Positions 7,060 through 15,073 of a stretch of 20,228 nt of DNA are shown here, piece after piece. The position numbers and the translations under genes are program-made. Under the pieces are notes generated by a model. It had not been told where the DNA came from and ran no database searches. It worked only from the letters and a program-made list of their open reading frames with translations. Source of the DNA: REEB506 sp040381035 (lineage in GTDB: Bacteria > Pseudomonadota > Alphaproteobacteria > Caulobacterales > Aquidulcibacteraceae); NCBI GenBank assembly GCA_040381035.1, contig JBEIHY010000062.1:1-20228 (forward strand). Reading direction: 5' to 3'. Numbering within the stretch: the first letter of the stretch is position 1; the number at the start of each line of letters is the position of its first letter.

Positions 7060-8034
7060 TCACGCCGCCGCATGCGCTTCGTGTTCGGCGTGGGCCAGAT
7101 ACCGCTCCGCTTCCAGCGCTGCCATACAGCCCAGGCCCGCCGCCGTGACCGCCTGGCGATAGGTTTCGTCCGCCACATCGCCCGCCGCGAACACGCCTGC
7201 GATATTGGTCCGCGTCGTGCCCGGTTCGACGATGATATAGCCATTGTCGCGCATGGCGACCTTGCCTTTGAACAGGCTGGTTGCCGGTTCGTGGCCAATG
7301 GCGATGAACACTCCGTCGATCGGGCGCTCGCTCATCGCGCCGGTCTTGAGATTTTTCAGCCGCACGCCGGTGACGCTTTTCGGTTCACTGTCGCCGAGCA
7401 CGTCTTCCAAGGCGGTGTCCCACACAACACTGATTTTCGGATGCTTGAATAAGCGATCTTGCAGGATGCGCTCCGCGCGCAATTCGTGGCGGCGATGCAC
7501 CAGCGTGACGGTTTTGGCGAAGTTGGTCAGATACAGCGCCTCTTCCACCGCGGTGTTGCCGCCGCCGACAACGATCACATCCTTGTTGCGGTAAAAGAAG
7601 CCGTCGCAGGTGGCGCAGGCTGACACGCCGAAGCCGCGAAACGCCTTCTCACTCGCCAGGTCCAGCCATTTGGCGGAAGCGCCGGTGGCAATGATGACGG
7701 AATCGGCGGTGTAGGTCTGGCCGCTGTCGCCGACCATGCGGAACGGCCGCACCGTCAAATCAACATCGACGATGTGATCTTCCACCATGTCGGTTCCCAT
7801 ATGGACCGCCTGGGCCTTCATCTGCTCCATTAGCCACGGGCCCTGGATGACGTCGGCAAAGCCCGGATAATTCTCCACATCGGTGGTGATCGTCAGCTGG
7901 CCGCCGGGCTGCATGCCCGAAATCAGCATCGGCTGGCGCATGGCGCGGGCGGCATAGATGGCGGCGGTATAACCGGCCGGGCCGGAGCCAATGATCGCGA
8001 CCGGTGCGTGGCGAGCGGCGCTGGATGAAGTCAT
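7060..8034 (-). CDS. trxB: Thioredoxin-disulfide reductase
   Basis: TrxB passes electrons from NADPH through FAD to thioredoxin in the cytoplasm. The 324-aa product has every expected element: FAD motif IIGSGPAGYTAA (14-25), the redox pair in ACATCDG with Cys140 and Cys143, NADPH motif VVGGGNTAVEEA (155-166), the NADPH phosphate contact HRRHELRA (180-187), and the C-terminal FAD motif GVFAAGDVAD. Length matches low-molecular-weight TrxB. The ATG at 8034 has AAAGGGA upstream. It is divergent from the sugar dehydrogenase, and its 3' end faces the palindrome at 7021-7056. The short His/Ala-rich C-terminal tail (HAEHEAHAAA) is not conserved in the family. Confidence 0.97.
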   Translation of the reverse strand: MTSSSAARHAPVAIIGSGPAGYTAAIYAARAMRQPMLISGMQPGGQLTITTDVENYPGFADVIQGPWLMEQMKAQAVHMGTDMVEDHIVDVDLTVRPFRMVGDSGQTYTADSVIIATGASAKWLDLASEKAFRGFGVSACATCDGFFYRNKDVIVVGGGNTAVEEALYLTNFAKTVTLVHRRHELRAERILQDRLFKHPKISVVWDTALEDVLGDSEPKSVTGVRLKNLKTGAMSERPIDGVFIAIGHEPATSLFKGKVAMRDNGYIIVEPGTTRTNIAGVFAAGDVADETYRQAVTAAGLGCMAALEAERYLAHAEHEAHAAA

Positions 8035-8128
8035 CGTGATTCCCTTTCAGCCCAAATCTAGGGAGAAAGCAGCCTGGACGCGAGGGGCCGGCGGTTCATG
8101 TCTGCCCAAAAGATATTGGAGACCCGCA

Positions 8129-9337
8129 ATGCGCCTTTGGCTTTTGGCGACCGCCGCTCTTGTGACCGCCCTCAGCGCGGCCGCGCAAACCGCGCCAGCC
8201 GCCCTACCCTGGGGCAATCCGGCGATCCAGGCCGGCACGGCGCCGGTGGTTGATCCCATCGCCATTCCGGAGGCCAAAGGCTGGCGCGCTGAAGTGATCG
8301 TCGACAAGCTGGAGCATCCCTGGGCGCTGGCCTGGCTGCCCAACGGCGCCATGCTGATCACCGAACGCCCCGGCCGGCTGCGGGTGGTTGTGAACGGCAA
8401 TCTGCGCGCCAAACCGATCGGCGGCGTGCCTGAGGTTTTGGCGCTGCGCCAAGGCGGGCTGCTCGACGTCAGCCCGGCTCCGGACTTCGCCAAGAGCCGC
8501 CAGATCTATCTCTGCTATTCGGCCGGAACCGCCGAAGCCAACGCCACTCGGATCGCGGTCGGCGAGCTATCGCGCGAAGGCGGGATGCTCACCCGCGTGC
8601 GCGAAATCTTCCGCGTCAGCCCCGACAAGGCCCAGGGCTTCCATTTCGGTTGCCGCTTCCAATGGCTGCCGGACGGCACCTTTCTCCTCGGCCTCGGCGA
8701 TGGCGGACGCACCCGCGACCGCGCCGGCGACATGGACGCCCATCTCGGCAAAGTGATCCGCCTCAACCGCGACGGCAAACCGCCAGCCGACAATCCGTTC
8801 CATTCCCGCGCCGATTCCCTGCCCGAGATCTGGAGCTATGGCCACCGCAACATCCAGGGCCTGACACGCGACCCGGCCAGCGGCCGGCTCTACGCCACCG
8901 AGCACGGCGCCCAAGGCGGCGATGAGCTGAACCTGTTGCGCGCCGGCGCCGATTACGGCTGGCCGCGCGTGACCTATGCGGTCGAATATGGCCAAGAGAA
9001 AAAGCCCATCTCCACCGCCCAGGCCGCCGCCGGCATCGCTGAGCCGCTGCTGGTGTTCACCCCCTCGATCGGCCCTTCGGGTCTGGCGTTCTACAACGGC
9101 GACAAATTCCCCGCCTGGCGGGGCGATCTATTCGCCGGCGGTCTGATCACCGGCGCCCGCACCAATCCCGGCAGCGTGTTCCGCGTCGATCTCGACGCCG
9201 ACGGCAAGATGCGCGGCCAGGAAAAGCTCACCATGCCCGGCCGGGTCCGTGACGTGCGGGCCGGGCCGGACGGGTTCTTATATGTGCTGACCGATGAGGC
9301 GAACGGCCAACTTCTGCGCATCCGCCCAGCCAAATAA
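8129..9337 (+). CDS. PQQ-dependent sugar dehydrogenase (soluble glucose dehydrogenase/YliI family), exported
   Basis: The 402-aa protein is a six-bladed beta-propeller that probably oxidises aldose sugars in the periplasm with PQQ. The ATG at 8129 has GGAG seven bases upstream and starts a signal peptide (MRLWLLATAALVTALSAAAQ, likely cut after AAA). Family motifs are LEHPWALAWLPNGAMLITER (61-80), GFHFGCR with the likely catalytic-base His172, LGLGDGG (188-193), YGHRNIQGL (238-245), EHGAQGGDELN (258-268) and DYGWPRVTY. No pqq synthesis gene is in the window. The physiological sugar and electron acceptor cannot be inferred. The frame continues upstream to 7991, but that part is antisense to trxB. 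Confidence 0.9.
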   Translation: MRLWLLATAALVTALSAAAQTAPAALPWGNPAIQAGTAPVVDPIAIPEAKGWRAEVIVDKLEHPWALAWLPNGAMLITERPGRLRVVVNGNLRAKPIGGVPEVLALRQGGLLDVSPAPDFAKSRQIYLCYSAGTAEANATRIAVGELSREGGMLTRVREIFRVSPDKAQGFHFGCRFQWLPDGTFLLGLGDGGRTRDRAGDMDAHLGKVIRLNRDGKPPADNPFHSRADSLPEIWSYGHRNIQGLTRDPASGRLYATEHGAQGGDELNLLRAGADYGWPRVTYAVEYGQEKKPISTAQAAAGIAEPLLVFTPSIGPSGLAFYNGDKFPAWRGDLFAGGLITGARTNPGSVFRVDLDADGKMRGQEKLTMPGRVRDVRAGPDGFLYVLTDEANGQLLRIRPAK

Positions 9338-9340
9338 GCC

Positions 9341-9355
9341 TTAACGCTTCGCTAA
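9341..9355. promoter_or_regulatory. Possible CtrA-like box upstream of the hydroxylase-like gene
   Basis: TTAA-N7-CTAA (9341-9344 and 9352-9355) differs at one base from the alphaproteobacterial CtrA consensus TTAA-N7-TTAA. It lies 41 bases before the ATG at 9397 and just after the stop of the sugar dehydrogenase gene. A match of this length can occur by chance, and no CtrA target role is known here. Confidence 0.25.
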
Positions 9356-9376
9356 ATCGGCGCTGGCATGATCGAC

Positions 9377-9391
9377 CTCCGAATTTCGGAG
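9377..9391 (+). promoter_or_regulatory. Dyad that could mask the ribosome binding site of the 9397 gene
   Basis: CTCCGAATTTCGGAG forms a 7-bp inverted repeat around one central T. The right arm ends in GGAG (9388-9391), the ribosome binding site five bases before the ATG at 9397; the left arm starts with its complement CTCC. In RNA a one-base loop cannot form, so at least one to two inner pairs must open. It could equally be a protein-binding operator. Only the dyad itself is seen; control is inference. Confidence 0.35.
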
Positions 9392-9396
9392 CCGCC

Positions 9397-10119
9397 ATGT
9401 TCGCCTACAAGATCGACGATGTGATCGGGCCCGACGCCTATGATCTGCGCTTTCCAATGCATTTTCGCCCCCGCCCCGGCCAGCACCAATGGTGGACCGG
9501 CGATGGGCGAAAATTCCCGCTACTCGATCTCGAAAAGGGCCATCCGCGGCTGGTGGTCAAGCGGCGCCTGCTTTCGCCGGAGCTGTGCGCCGCCCTGATC
9601 CAGTGCTGGAAGCGCCATACCGACAAGCTTTTCCCCACCAAACAGGACTTCTGGAAGGAGCGCGTGCTCCAGCATACCGCTATCCCGCTGGCCGAAGAAC
9701 GCAGCATCCATCGCGTTCTACAGCAGGCGCGGCTTTATACGCAGATCGCGGTGATGGAGAAGTTCGCGCCCGGCAAGCCGATTTTTTCCGACAGCGCCCA
9801 GATTGTGCGCTGGTCCGCGGGCGCGGAATTGACGCCCCACGCCGACAATATCGAGCCCGATGGACGCCCCAACGCCACCCCGCACCGCACTCATTCGAGT
9901 GTGCTCTATCTGAATGACGGCTTTGTCGGCGGCGAGATCTTCTTCCCTGGCTTGCAGCTGCGGGTGCGGCCCGAGCCTGGCCTACTGATCGCCTTCACTT
10001 CTGGCACGGAGCATGTCCATGGCGTGCTGCCGATCCTGTCGGGCGAGCGCTTCACCCTCGCCGGTTGGTTCACCCAAGACCCCGTAATGGCCGATCCGAT
10101 GCATGACCTGATCGTGTAA
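9397..10119 (+). CDS. Prolyl 4-hydroxylase-like 2-oxoglutarate/Fe(II) oxygenase
   Basis: The 240-aa cytoplasmic protein carries the double-stranded beta-helix core of the P4H-like dioxygenases. The iron ligands are His148 and Asp150 in LTPHAD and His208 in HVHGV; Arg218 in GERFTLAGWF is placed to bind 2-oxoglutarate. SSVLYLND (167-174) and GGEIFFPGL (178-186) are standard core strands. The N-terminal 100 residues form a helical cap without signal peptide. Such enzymes hydroxylate proline or other residues in proteins or small molecules; the substrate is unknown. The gene is followed 61 bases later by a flavoprotein on the same strand. A CtrA-like box and a dyad over the ribosome binding site lie upstream. 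Confidence 0.85.
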   Translation: MFAYKIDDVIGPDAYDLRFPMHFRPRPGQHQWWTGDGRKFPLLDLEKGHPRLVVKRRLLSPELCAALIQCWKRHTDKLFPTKQDFWKERVLQHTAIPLAEERSIHRVLQQARLYTQIAVMEKFAPGKPIFSDSAQIVRWSAGAELTPHADNIEPDGRPNATPHRTHSSVLYLNDGFVGGEIFFPGLQLRVRPEPGLLIAFTSGTEHVHGVLPILSGERFTLAGWFTQDPVMADPMHDLIV

Positions 10120-10180
10120 CCAGTGTGGCGTCAGCCGATTTGTTCAGGCACGGCAGTTCTTCAATGCCCGGGAGACTGTC

Positions 10181-11620
10181 ATGCCTGATCTGGAAACCGA
10201 TTATCTGATCGTTGGCGCCGGCGCCGTCGGCTTGGCGTTCGCCGACACCTTGCTTGCCGAAAGCGACGCCGACATGATCATCGTCGACCGCCACGGCAAG
10301 CCCGGCGGCCATTGGAACGATGCCTATGCGTTCGTCACGCTGCACCAGCCGTCCGCCTATTATGGCGTCAATTCCGTGCCGCTCGGCAGCGGCGAGAAGG
10401 ATCGGTTCGGGCCGAATGAGGGCCTTTACGAACTCGCGCCCGGCCCGGAAGTGAGCGCCTATTTTGATCGCGTGATGCGCCAACATTTGCTGGCCAGCGG
10501 CCGCGTGCGCTATTTGCCGATGTGCGAGCATAAAGGGGCCGGCCGGATTGTGTCTTTGCTGTCGGACGCGACCCAAAACGTCCGTGTTCGGCGCAAAATC
10601 GTCGACGCCACCTATTTCGGCACCACGGCGCCTTCGACCCACACGCCACGTTTCGCGATCGCGCCGGGTGCGCGCCTCGTTGCCCCCAACGCCTTGCCCG
10701 ATTTGTGGAAGCGCCCAGACGCGCAGGCGCGGCGGTTTGTTCTTCTTGGCGCGGGAAAAACCGCGATGGACGCGGCAATCTGGCTGCTCAGCTGCGGCGC
10801 CCCACCGGACGCGATTCAATGGGTCATGCCACGCGATTCATGGCTTCTGAACCGGCGCAAAACCCAACCCGGCTTGGACTTCTTCGAAGAGACGATTGGC
10901 GGCCAGCTGAAGCTCCTGCAGGCCTTTGCGGCAGCTCAAGACCTCACCGATTTATTCGCACGCCTGGAAGCCGACGAGATCATGTTGCGGATCGACCGCA
11001 CCATTGAACCGACGATGTTTCACTACGCGACCATGTCGCTGCGCGAGGTCGACATCTTACGCGCGATCACCCAAGTCATCCGCATGGGCCGGGTGCTGAG
11101 CGTGGAGCCGCGCCAGATGCTTCTGGAACACGGCGTGGTCCCAGTTGCGCCGGACACGTTGTTCATCGATTGCACGGCAAGCGCAGTTGATCGCCGCCCC
11201 ACCATTCCAATTTTCCAAGACGGCTTGATCACGCCGCAAATGGCGCGGATGCCGCAGCCGGCTTTCAGCGCGGCCCTGATCGCCTTCATCGAAGCCCACT
11301 ATCCCGACGACGCCGCGAAGAACGCCCTGTGTGCGCCGATCGCCCTGCCCGACACGTTCGCGCAATATCCCGCCGCGCAACTGGGCAATATGATGAACCA
11401 ATTCGCCTGGTCTCAGGATCGGAAAGTGCGCGCCTGGATTCGCGAAAGCCGCCTGGATGGCTTTGGCAAAGTCATCGCCGCCATAACCCCGGCCGACGCC
11501 GCGCGCACCGCGATCTTGGCGCAGTTCGGGCCCGCATCAATGGGCGCGGTCGCCAATATCCGCGACCGCTTGCTGCCCGGCACGGCTATGCGTGGCGCAG
11601 TCAATGCCCCGGAAAGCTGA
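10181..11620 (+). CDS. FAD/NAD(P)-binding oxidoreductase, flavin monooxygenase-like
   Basis: The 479-aa protein starts at an ATG six bases after GGAG. An FAD-binding fold opens it: YLIVGAGAVGLAFAD (8-22) with Asp36 at the end of strand two (MIIVDRHGKPGGHWNDAY). A second dinucleotide motif, FVLLGAGKTAMDAAIWLL, lies at about 186-203, the place of the NADPH domain in flavin monooxygenases. The sequence HQPSAYYGVNS (55-65) is typical of an unassigned group often called NAD(P)/FAD-dependent oxidoreductase. No signal peptide or membrane helix is visible. Substrate is unknown. Its last 20 bases overlap the 3' end of apt on the other strand, so no terminator separates the two. Confidence 0.8.
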   Translation: MPDLETDYLIVGAGAVGLAFADTLLAESDADMIIVDRHGKPGGHWNDAYAFVTLHQPSAYYGVNSVPLGSGEKDRFGPNEGLYELAPGPEVSAYFDRVMRQHLLASGRVRYLPMCEHKGAGRIVSLLSDATQNVRVRRKIVDATYFGTTAPSTHTPRFAIAPGARLVAPNALPDLWKRPDAQARRFVLLGAGKTAMDAAIWLLSCGAPPDAIQWVMPRDSWLLNRRKTQPGLDFFEETIGGQLKLLQAFAAAQDLTDLFARLEADEIMLRIDRTIEPTMFHYATMSLREVDILRAITQVIRMGRVLSVEPRQMLLEHGVVPVAPDTLFIDCTASAVDRRPTIPIFQDGLITPQMARMPQPAFSAALIAFIEAHYPDDAAKNALCAPIALPDTFAQYPAAQLGNMMNQFAWSQDRKVRAWIRESRLDGFGKVIAAITPADAARTAILAQFGPASMGAVANIRDRLLPGTAMRGAVNAPES

Positions 11621-12131
11621 CCAGGCTCACCACCGGCACACCCATCGCCTCGATCCGTTCAGCGCCGCCGAGATCGGGAAGATCAATCACAAACGCCGCG
11701 CCGATGACCGTCGCGCCCGCGCGGCGCAACAGCTTGATCGCGGCCTCGGCTGTGCCGCCGGTGGCGATCAGATCATCCACGACAAGCACACTCTGGCCCG
11801 TGCGCACCGCATCGGTGTGAATTTCCACTTCGTCTTCACCATATTCCAAAGCGTAGGTCTGGCGAAGGGTCTGATGCGGCAGCTTGCCCTTTTTGCGCAC
11901 CGGAGTGAATCCGGCGTTCAGCTGATGCGCCACCGCCCCGCCCAGAATGAACCCGCGCGCTTCGATGCCGGCGACCTTTTCGATCCGCGCACCGGCAAAT
12001 GGCTGGACCAATTCATCCACCGCCCGCCGAAACGCCCGCGCATCGCCGAGCAGCGTGGTGATGTCGCGAAACAAAATTCCCGGCTTGGGATAATCGGGAA
12101 TGGTGCGAATGGCGGCGGCAAGGTCAGTCAT
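11601..12131 (-). CDS. apt: Adenine phosphoribosyltransferase
   Basis: Apt joins adenine with PRPP to make AMP in the cytoplasm. The 176-aa product has the PRPP-binding motif VLVVDDLIATGGTAEA (116-131, with Asp119/Asp120), the early IPDYPKPGILFRDIT (11-25) diagnostic of Apt, EARGFILGGAVA (57-68) and the flexible loop RKKGKLP (79-85). A GTG four codons upstream (12143) is open too, but GTGGGG six bases before the ATG at 12131 makes the latter the better start. It lies 14 bases after mtnP, whose product releases adenine, so the two steps form one salvage route. Confidence 0.96.
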   Translation of the reverse strand: MTDLAAAIRTIPDYPKPGILFRDITTLLGDARAFRRAVDELVQPFAGARIEKVAGIEARGFILGGAVAHQLNAGFTPVRKKGKLPHQTLRQTYALEYGEDEVEIHTDAVRTGQSVLVVDDLIATGGTAEAAIKLLRRAGATVIGAAFVIDLPDLGGAERIEAMGVPVVSLVSFPGH

Positions 12132-12145
12132 AAAGGGCCCCACGG

Positions 12146-13015
12146 TCAGCGCTTGAGCACACGGCCGGCGACCGCATCGAGCTTTTGCAGCAGGGCCGGG
12201 TCGCGCGCGTCCGGCGCGGTGATCAGCGCATAATCCAAGCAGGTGTCGATGGGCGAGCGCGCGCGCGGGGTCGCGGCCAGAACCGGCGCCAAGGCTGCAA
12301 CCAGCGCCTTGGCTTTCGCAGAATTGGCTGCCATCACCTCAAGCACATCGGCCACCGTGACGGCTTCGGTTTCTTCGCGCCAGCAATCATAATCGGTCAC
12401 CATTGCCACGCTGGAATAGGGCAGCTCCGCCTCGCGCGCCAGTTTGGCCTCCGGCATATTGGTCATGCCGATCACGTCACAGCCCCAAGCCCGATAGAGC
12501 TTGCTTTCCGCCAGCGTCGAAAACTGCGGCCCCTCCATCACCAGATAGGTTGCCCCGCTATGCGTGCGCGCACCGACGCTCTTGGCCGCATCGCCCGCCA
12601 GTCCGGCCAAGCGCGGACACACCGGATGGGCCATCGATACATGCGCCACCATGCCGGTCCCGAAGAAGGACTTCTCGCGCGCGAAGGTGCGATCAATGAA
12701 CTGATCGACCAGCACAAAATCGCCCGGCGCGAGATCTTCACGCAGCGACCCGCATGCCGACAGGCTGAGTACATCGGTCACGCCCAAGCGCTTCAGCGCA
12801 TCGATATTGGCGCGCGCATTGATGGCGCTCGGGCCAATATGATGGCCGCGCCCATGGCGCGGCAGAAATACGATCCGCTGATCGCCAATCGCGCCGTCAA
12901 ACAGCTGATCGGAGGGCGGCCCCCACGGCGTTTCCACCATGCGCCACGCGCCCGTGATCCCCGGAATATCATAAAGGCCCGATCCGCCGATCACGCCGAG
13001 AACCCAACCGCTCAT
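12146..13015 (-). CDS. mtnP: S-methyl-5'-thioadenosine phosphorylase
   Basis: The enzyme splits methylthioadenosine, a by-product of polyamine and homoserine lactone synthesis, into adenine and methylthioribose 1-phosphate. The 289-aa protein has the phosphate site GGSGLY (10-15) and PRHGRGHHIGPSAINARANI (52-71), LSACGSL, EGPQFST (161-167) and GMTNMPEAKLARE (183-195). TDYDCW (207-212) places Asp208 and Asp210 at the base, the pair that selects adenine over hypoxanthine in human MTAP; this separates it from purine nucleoside phosphorylase. AAAGGA precedes the ATG at 13015. It is 12 bases after the GrpB-like gene and 14 before apt, so one transcript is likely. No other methionine-salvage gene is in the window. 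Confidence 0.95.
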   Translation of the reverse strand: MSGWVLGVIGGSGLYDIPGITGAWRMVETPWGPPSDQLFDGAIGDQRIVFLPRHGRGHHIGPSAINARANIDALKRLGVTDVLSLSACGSLREDLAPGDFVLVDQFIDRTFAREKSFFGTGMVAHVSMAHPVCPRLAGLAGDAAKSVGARTHSGATYLVMEGPQFSTLAESKLYRAWGCDVIGMTNMPEAKLAREAELPYSSVAMVTDYDCWREETEAVTVADVLEVMAANSAKAKALVAALAPVLAATPRARSPIDTCLDYALITAPDARDPALLQKLDAVAGRVLKR

Positions 13016-13027
13016 AATGTCCTTTCG

Positions 13028-13609
13028 TTACGCATCGCCTGCCCCCGGCCGCCAGCGCACCCGCTCGGCCCAGGCTTCCGCGAGGCGCAGCGTGATCGCC
13101 ACCCATGGCCGCTTCAAGACCGCATAGGCCTCCTGGCTGTCAACATGGCGGGCAAGGCCATGTTTCAGAGTCGCATATTCCGCCCGCGCAATCGCATCGG
13201 CGCGCAGAAAATCGCGCAGCAGCAAACCCACCCGCGCGCCGGCCGCGCCAAACTCGCGCACATGCACTCGCACCGGGCGGCAATCCTTCGGCTCGCGAAA
13301 CTCCAGCTTCTCCCACTGGTCGGAATGATCGGGATAGCCGGGGCGGACAATATCGTGCGTCACCGCTTCGCGCAGGCGAAAGCCCGCCGCCTGCATCGGC
13401 GCGATGATCGGGGCGACCTCGTCCAGGTCAAACACCAGGGCCTGAATGTCGATCACGTTCTTGGCGTCGAGCCCCGGCACCGCGGTGGAGCCGACATGAT
13501 CGATATCCAGCACCAGCCCATTCAGCGCATCGCGCACGCGCTGGGCCCAGTCCAGACCTTCATCTTCCCAGGCGGGATCATAAGCGGCGATCGAAAATTT
13601 GCAGGCCAT
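13028..13609 (-). CDS. GrpB family protein (UPF0157, nucleotidyltransferase fold)
   Basis: The 193-aa protein has the GrpB signature HVGSTAVPGLDAKNVIDIQ (38-56), a GS-x(n)-D nucleotidyltransferase-type motif with Gly40-Ser41 and Asp54, followed by a beta strand with RVHVRE and a helical C-terminus. Some homologues are fused to dephospho-CoA kinase; the reaction of the stand-alone form is not established. The ATG at 13609 follows GAAGGAG and gives MACKFSIAAYDPAW; the open frame to 13678 adds an unlikely extension. It is the first gene of the GrpB-mtnP-apt cluster and divergent from the amidohydrolase. Its place in a salvage operon suggests a nucleotide-linked role, which is inference. Confidence 0.88.
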   Translation of the reverse strand: MACKFSIAAYDPAWEDEGLDWAQRVRDALNGLVLDIDHVGSTAVPGLDAKNVIDIQALVFDLDEVAPIIAPMQAAGFRLREAVTHDIVRPGYPDHSDQWEKLEFREPKDCRPVRVHVREFGAAGARVGLLLRDFLRADAIARAEYATLKHGLARHVDSQEAYAVLKRPWVAITLRLAEAWAERVRWRPGAGDA

Positions 13610-13722
13610 CGCTCCTTCTCGCTGAGGGCGCGGAAAAAGGCAAAGCGCCCGCGGCACGGGCAAGGGCTTGCTGTCCACAATTTCCAGGCTATGCCGGAGG
13701 ATATCGCTGTTTGGAGCCGTTG

Positions 13723-15060
13723 ATGATCCGTTTTAGCCTGACATCTCTCGCTTTGGCCGTAGCCACCTTGGCCACAAGCGCCGCCGCCCAGGCCGAAACG
13801 GTCGCCATCAAGGCCGGCCGGCTGATCGATACGGCCGCGGGCCGCGTTCTGACCAATCAGGTCATCGTGGTGGACGGCGCCACGATCAAGGCCGTCGGCC
13901 CGGCCGCCGCCACCGCGATCCCTGCCGGCGCGGAGGTGATCGACCTGTCCAGCCACACCGTGCTGCCCGGCATCATCGACACCCACACTCACCTGACCAG
14001 CGACCCGACGATCTCCTATCTCGACAGCTATAATCTGAAGATCCCGCAGTTCGGCGTGCTCGGCGTTTCGGGCGCGCGCAAAACGCTGCTCGCCGGCGTT
14101 ACCACGGTGCGCAATCTGGGCGCGCCGTTTTATGCTGACATCGCCCTGCGCGAAGGCATTCGCCGCGGCGATGTGGTGGGTCCGCGCATCTATGCCGCCG
14201 CCGCGATGATCTCAATGACCGGCGGCCACGGCGACGACAATCACCTTGCGCCACAATATCGCTTCCAGGATGAAGGCGTCGCCGATGGCCTGGAAGGCGT
14301 GCGCCACAAGGTCCGCGAACACGCCAAATATGGCGTCGACATCATCAAGTTCGCCACCACCGGGGGCGTATTCTCCGCCAATACCCGGCCCTGGATGGCG
14401 CACTACACCCAAGAAGAAGCCGACATGATCGTGCGCACCGCCCATCAACTCGGCAAGACAGTGGCGGTCCATGCCCATGGCGCGGAAGGCATCAAGATGG
14501 CCCTGCGCGCCGGCGCCGACACGATTGAGCACGCCAGCCTGATCGACGATGAGGGCCTGAAGCTTGCCAAAGAGAAAAACGCCATCCTGTCGATGGACAT
14601 CTACAACACCGATTACACCCAGGCCGAAGGGCGCAAGAACGGCGTGCCGGAAGTCAACATCCAGAAGGACAAAGACATCGGCGACACCCAACGCGACAAC
14701 TTCCGCAAGGCCGTGCAAATGGGCATCCGCCTGAGCTTTGGCACCGATAGCGGTGTCTATCCCCATGGCGACAACGCCAAGCAATTCGCCGTGATGGTGC
14801 GCTATGGCATGACGCCGATGCAGGCGCTTGTGGCGGCCACCAAGGTCGGCGCGGAGTCGCTGCAAATGACCAAGGAGCTGGGCGCCATCAAGCCCGGCGC
14901 TTTTGCCGACATCATCGCGGTCGCCGGCGATCCGACGAAGGACGTGACAGCGATGGAAAAGATGGCGTTTGTCATGAAAGCCGGCCAAGTCTATCGCGGT
15001 GAGGCGGCCCAATGCGCGGCCGCACCCGCCGCCTGGGCGTGCGAGGCGCCGGCGAAGTAA
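13723..15060 (+). CDS. Exported amidohydrolase, Xaa-Pro dipeptidase-like
   Basis: The 445-aa metal-dependent hydrolase belongs to the amidohydrolase superfamily subgroup that includes prolidases acting on Xaa-Pro or Xaa-Arg/Lys dipeptides. A signal peptide (MIRFSLTSLALAVATLATSA, likely cut after AAAQA) sends it to the periplasm. Metal ligands are His88 and His90 in DTHTH, carboxylated Lys209 in IIKFATTGG, His250 in AVHAHG, His270 in IEHAS, and catalytic Asp342 in FGTDSG. The ATG at 13723 has GGAG six bases upstream; a TTG at 13711 is possible but less likely. The C-terminus has three Cys in AAQCAAAPAAWACE, an unusual tail. Thirteen bases separate it from the GST gene. Confidence 0.9.
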   Translation: MIRFSLTSLALAVATLATSAAAQAETVAIKAGRLIDTAAGRVLTNQVIVVDGATIKAVGPAAATAIPAGAEVIDLSSHTVLPGIIDTHTHLTSDPTISYLDSYNLKIPQFGVLGVSGARKTLLAGVTTVRNLGAPFYADIALREGIRRGDVVGPRIYAAAAMISMTGGHGDDNHLAPQYRFQDEGVADGLEGVRHKVREHAKYGVDIIKFATTGGVFSANTRPWMAHYTQEEADMIVRTAHQLGKTVAVHAHGAEGIKMALRAGADTIEHASLIDDEGLKLAKEKNAILSMDIYNTDYTQAEGRKNGVPEVNIQKDKDIGDTQRDNFRKAVQMGIRLSFGTDSGVYPHGDNAKQFAVMVRYGMTPMQALVAATKVGAESLQMTKELGAIKPGAFADIIAVAGDPTKDVTAMEKMAFVMKAGQVYRGEAAQCAAAPAAWACEAPAK

Positions 15061-15073
15061 ACAAGGATCCCCC

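Noticed and set aside
12185..13723. 512-codon plus-strand open frame over mtnP and the GrpB-like gene
   Set aside because: It is the complement of two well-identified genes and has an Arg/His/Gln-rich translation with no family signal.
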